Shown one piece after another: positions 61,208 to 64,000 of a stretch of DNA of 64,000 nucleotides (its first letter is position 1; the number at the start of each line of letters is the position of its first letter). The stretch lies in IMG/VR virus record IMGVR_UViG_3300030294_000015, positions 30,153 to 94,152 of that record, one strand, 5' to 3'. The position numbers were made by a program, and so were the translations under genes. The notes under the pieces were generated by a model. The model did no database searches. It was not told the origin of the DNA and saw only the letters and a list, made by a program, of their open reading frames with translations. Origin of the DNA: a virus.

Positions 61208-63352
61208 TTATCTCATTTTAGACATAAGATTAACAATCTTTCTATAATCATTACCTTTATCTTCTCTTTCTAATGATCTGAAAGATAATTCTTCGTAAAG
61301 ATCATCACCAGTATCAAAAATAAATTTTCCAACTTCATTTATTTCATCAAATATAGAAAAACACATTAAATTATATGCTTCCATAATAGGTCTTATAACC
61401 TTTGGATCTTCTACATCTATGTCTTGCGATTTCTTTAAGTATTCTACTTCTTCTTGAGTAATAGCTAAAGAAGTTATAGCAGAAGCATCATTAATAGAAC
61501 CTATTGTTCTTTTAATTCTACTCTTTATACCTCTTCTTATTAGTACTTTCCAAAGTTTAGAAGAAGAACCTTTTCTAGATTGTGATAATGCATCTAACTT
61601 AGCTTGGTCTACAGCAAATAAGAAATCTCTAAAGAAAGATATTTCTCTAGTACTAGCTTTGATAAGTCCTATTAACCAATTTTTATCTATATGTTTAATA
61701 GCAATTCTTTTCATTATATCATCTGAATTAACAGGATATAATTTTGCTTTAACACCAATAACAGATTGAGCTTGAATTGGTCTACCACCATTTTCACCTT
61801 TAGATACATAGTTTACTATCATAGTAGTTGGTACTAATTCATTAGGTTTTTTAACATCATTATCTAATAATTGATTCTTTAAATAATCAATATTATTACG
61901 TACTTTATCTGAATTAAATCTATCTCTATCTAAAGTCATTTTATCTGTAAACTTATCATCTTCTCTTTCATCTCTTTTTTCTCTATACTCTTGATTAGCG
62001 TCATATCTATCATCATCTATTTTATCTCTTTTTTCTCTATGGGTGTAATCTTTATTTTTAAATTCTAAATCATTATTAGCTTTAGACTTTTGAAATGTTA
62101 AATTATCAGCATTATGTTGATTAGTTGTATCATTTTGTTTAACAGTTTGATTATATGATCTATCAGATTGAGAATTCTTTATATAATCTTGATGTGATTT
62201 GTATGTGTTGTCAGCTGCATTAAGTCCTCTTTGATATAAATCTTTACTAGCACTCATATTATTATTTATACCATTTTGTCTTGCTTGAAGATCAGCTTTA
62301 TCTACATTTAATGCATAAGTTGGATTTTCCATATATTCATCTTCATCAAAATAAATACCATTTGCTGTTGTACCTTCTTTAACAGCTTGTTTTTTCATAG
62401 CAAACATAGCATCTCTATCTTTTCTATCTATATCTATAGAATAAATAGGATCTTTACCATATCTTCTATCATCATAAGGAATTCCATGCAAAGTGTATCT
62501 AGTATTACCAGTTCCATTTAAATTAGTATATTCTTCTTTAACAGCTTGTTTTTTCATAGTAAACATAGCTTGTCTATCTAATTTATCTATCATCAAAGAA
62601 TATTGTGGATCTCTACTATATTTAATATCATCATATGGTATACCATGAGATGTTACTCTTTTCATACCAACAATATTTAAAGGATTATAAAATTCTTTAA
62701 CAGTTTCTTTTTTCTTTTTTTTATTAGAGTCTTCTGTATCTATAATACTATCGAGATAATCAATTTCATCATCATATAAACCAAAGTCATCCTTCTTTTC
62801 ATTTAAAACATATGATTCTTCTAATGAATATGGTGGTTTATATATAGTATAATCTGATAATGAATGACTCTCTTGTATACTTGATGGAAGATAGTTAGAT
62901 AGATTAGCTCTATCTATTAAATACATTTTATATAATTCTTCATTCTCTACTTTGACAGCACCTTCTAATACAAGATTATCCATCATATTCATAAACTTAT
63001 CAATTGACATTGAACCATCTAATTTTAAATTTGTATGGAAATTCTTTAGATATGATATACCATCTTCTGCATTAGTAATAGACAATGCAGAGAATAACAT
63101 TTGTAACATACTTACTGCTTTTCTCTCTATAGCTTTAGAATACATTGAAGATGTTTCTATAGACATTCCTCTAGATACTATACATGGAAACACTAATGTC
63201 AAATTTTGTGTAGCAGATGCAATAGATCTAAAACTCTTATTTTGTTTTCTATTATTTATAGCATCTACAATATCAGCATTTTTTAAATCATCTAGCATAT
63301 CAAGAACATCTCTAATTACTGTTTCATGTATCATTGTACAATAATTTATCAT
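61208..63352 (-). CDS. Large virion-type protein with 53-residue repeats, 714 residues
   Basis: The first gene of the minus-strand block, starting at 63352 behind AGGAGGAATAAG. Residues 1-155 are helical and globular. From residue 220 a 53-residue unit repeats: VKE at 218-220, 271-273 and 324-326, each followed by a GIPYDD-type block and, in two units, MKKQAVKE. Residues 380-500 are charged and coiled (many Asp, Arg, Asn), and 505-714 form a further helical domain. VLE before Gly131, IQE before Ser162 and each VKE fit the hydrophobic-X-Glu maturation pattern. It is probably a virion protein processed by the gp21-like protease. Confidence 0.68.
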   Translation of the reverse strand: MINYCTMIHETVIRDVLDMLDDLKNADIVDAINNRKQNKSFRSIASATQNLTLVFPCIVSRGMSIETSSMYSKAIERKAVSMLQMLFSALSITNAEDGISYLKNFHTNLKLDGSMSIDKFMNMMDNLVLEGAVKVENEELYKMYLIDRANLSNYLPSSIQESHSLSDYTIYKPPYSLEESYVLNEKKDDFGLYDDEIDYLDSIIDTEDSNKKKKKETVKEFYNPLNIVGMKRVTSHGIPYDDIKYSRDPQYSLMIDKLDRQAMFTMKKQAVKEEYTNLNGTGNTRYTLHGIPYDDRRYGKDPIYSIDIDRKDRDAMFAMKKQAVKEGTTANGIYFDEDEYMENPTYALNVDKADLQARQNGINNNMSASKDLYQRGLNAADNTYKSHQDYIKNSQSDRSYNQTVKQNDTTNQHNADNLTFQKSKANNDLEFKNKDYTHREKRDKIDDDRYDANQEYREKRDEREDDKFTDKMTLDRDRFNSDKVRNNIDYLKNQLLDNDVKKPNELVPTTMIVNYVSKGENGGRPIQAQSVIGVKAKLYPVNSDDIMKRIAIKHIDKNWLIGLIKASTREISFFRDFLFAVDQAKLDALSQSRKGSSSKLWKVLIRRGIKSRIKRTIGSINDASAITSLAITQEEVEYLKKSQDIDVEDPKVIRPIMEAYNLMCFSIFDEINEVGKFIFDTGDDLYEELSFRSLEREDKGNDYRKIVNLMSKMR

Positions 63353-63477
63353 TCTTATTCCTCCTAACTTGATTAAATTAATAATATGTTAAACTCCTTA
63401 AAATGTAGAAAAAATAAAGGTTAAGGGATATTATTAATATATTTATCAATATTATGTTTTAGATTAATACTTTAATA

Positions 63478-63510
63478 TAAAAAATAAAAGAGGGAAGTTT
63501 ATCCCTCTTC
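63478..63510 (-). terminator. Terminator of the small minus-strand gene
   Basis: AAGAGGGA pairs with TCCCTCTT around AGTTTA. On the minus strand it is followed by TTTTATTTTTTAT. The rest of 63353-63526 holds no gene that I can support. Confidence 0.8.
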
Positions 63511-63526
63511 TAATATGTATGTAATA

Positions 63527-63658
63527 TTAATAAATTCTCCACATCCAGATCTTTAAATATGTAATTTTACTTCTAATTCTTTTTAATTCTTCCATTATAC
63601 TTATTCTTTCATATGTAAGATTGTCGCCTATTATCATTTCCATTTCTACTGGGTTCAT
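63527..63658 (-). CDS. Small hypothetical protein, 43 residues
   Basis: On the minus strand an ATG at 63658 opens a 43-residue frame (starting MNPVEMEMIIG, ending KIWMWRIY) behind TTAAGGAGAGATGATAAAT. An in-frame ATG at 63667 is closer to the ribosome site and could also be used. The protein is helical. It has its own promoter-like element and terminator, which supports a real gene of unknown function. Confidence 0.55.
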   Translation of the reverse strand: MNPVEMEMIIGDNLTYERISIMEELKRIRSKITYLKIWMWRIY

Positions 63659-63722
63659 ATTTATCATCTCTCCTTAATTATGTAATAGTATTATGTCATA
63701 TTAATTGTTTCCTCCTTACATT

Positions 63723-63743
63723 ATTATAATATATAATTCAAAT
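63723..63743 (-). promoter_or_regulatory. Recurrent promoter-like element, minus strand
   Basis: Read on the minus strand: ATTTGAAT, TATAT, ATTATAAT followed by AATGTAAGGAGG. It serves the small gene at 63527-63658. A strong AAGGAGG next to it precedes only a two-codon frame, which may be a leader. Confidence 0.5.
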
Positions 63744-63791
63744 ATTTTTTGTATTGAAAACATTCCAATAATGTAAAAGGAGGTGTTTAAA

Positions 63792-64000
63792 ATGGCTTTT
63801 TCAATTTCATCAAGTGAAATTAAACAAATTAGATTAGCCTGTGGTTTATACGAAAGAGCTGATCTAGAATGGTATGATAAATTCTTTAGATATGGATGTT
63901 TAAATCCAGAAGATCAATTGACTACATCTAGAGAATATTTATTTTGGACTAAACCTGATTTAAATATATGTAATAGCGATGGTACTTTAAATAGTTCTAT
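63792..64000 (+). CDS. Start of a probable virion protein (cut by the window end)
   Basis: It starts at ATG 63792 behind AAAGGAGGTGTTTAAA and runs off the window after 69 codons. The sequence SREYLFWTKPDLNIC resembles the REYLFFTKPDL motif of structural proteins in large clostridial phages as I remember them. The rest is outside the window. Confidence 0.6.
   Translation, partial: MAFSISSSEIKQIRLACGLYERADLEWYDKFFRYGCLNPEDQLTTSREYLFWTKPDLNICNSDGTLNSS

Overview
The window reads as part of the genome of a large (jumbo-type), tailed, contractile-tail (myovirus) bacteriophage with very AT-rich DNA, probably of a low-GC Firmicutes host. The grounds are strong AGGAGG-type ribosome binding sites before almost every gene, tight gene packing in long co-directional blocks, gp25-like baseplate wedge and hub-type genes, a T4 gp21-like prohead protease next to a major capsid protein, and phage-only combinations: a multisubunit-type RNA polymerase beta' fragment, a GroEL-like chaperonin, a primase, an RNA ligase and a dCTP deaminase. 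A split RNA polymerase, a phage chaperonin, group I introns and extreme AT content recall the phiKZ-related jumbo phages, especially the Bacillus phages AR9/PBS1. That is a resemblance recalled from knowledge, not a database result. No integrase, tRNA or CRISPR array was found. Translation uses the standard bacterial code.

Layout. 1-8.6 kb (+): small accessory genes, an SF2 helicase and unknown genes, several behind a repeated promoter-plus-leader cassette. 8.7-10.35 kb (-): a virion-type protein and the prohead protease. 10.4-16.7 kb (+): a membrane-spanning candidate virion protein, an acidic repeat protein, the major capsid protein and an HEVGH metallopeptidase. 16.8-27 kb (+): a frame-damaged homing endonuclease, a possible ssDNA-binding protein, the GroEL-like chaperonin, a conserved gene split by a group I intron that carries an HNH endonuclease, and the DNA primase. 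27.1-29.7 kb (+): small proteins and a candidate virion protein. 30.0-34.9 kb (-): gp25-like wedge, hub-type protein, two small proteins, then the RNA polymerase beta' fragment, split by a second group I intron exactly at its catalytic Asp loop. 35.0-54.15 kb (+): regulators (double HTH, RHH), a roughly 1000-residue multidomain protein, a papain-like amidase, dCTP deaminase, RNA ligase, PC4-like and RecA-like proteins, and a hub-like protein. 54.2-63.35 kb (-): five paralogous virion-type proteins, a membrane protein and a 714-residue protein with a 53-residue repeat. 63.5-64 kb: a small minus-strand gene and the start of a plus-strand structural gene.

How it fits together. The capsid genes, the gp21-like protease and many proteins with a hydrophobic-X-Glu site followed by a small residue suggest T4-style proteolytic head maturation acting on many cargo proteins. 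The polymerase fragment lies downstream of baseplate genes on the same strand, which fits a virion-packaged enzyme that would read the recurring promoter-like element (core TATATTAT) early in infection. Two sibling group I introns and two homing endonucleases show active intron traffic. Several accessory genes carry frameshifts or an in-frame stop, from either decay or assembly error.
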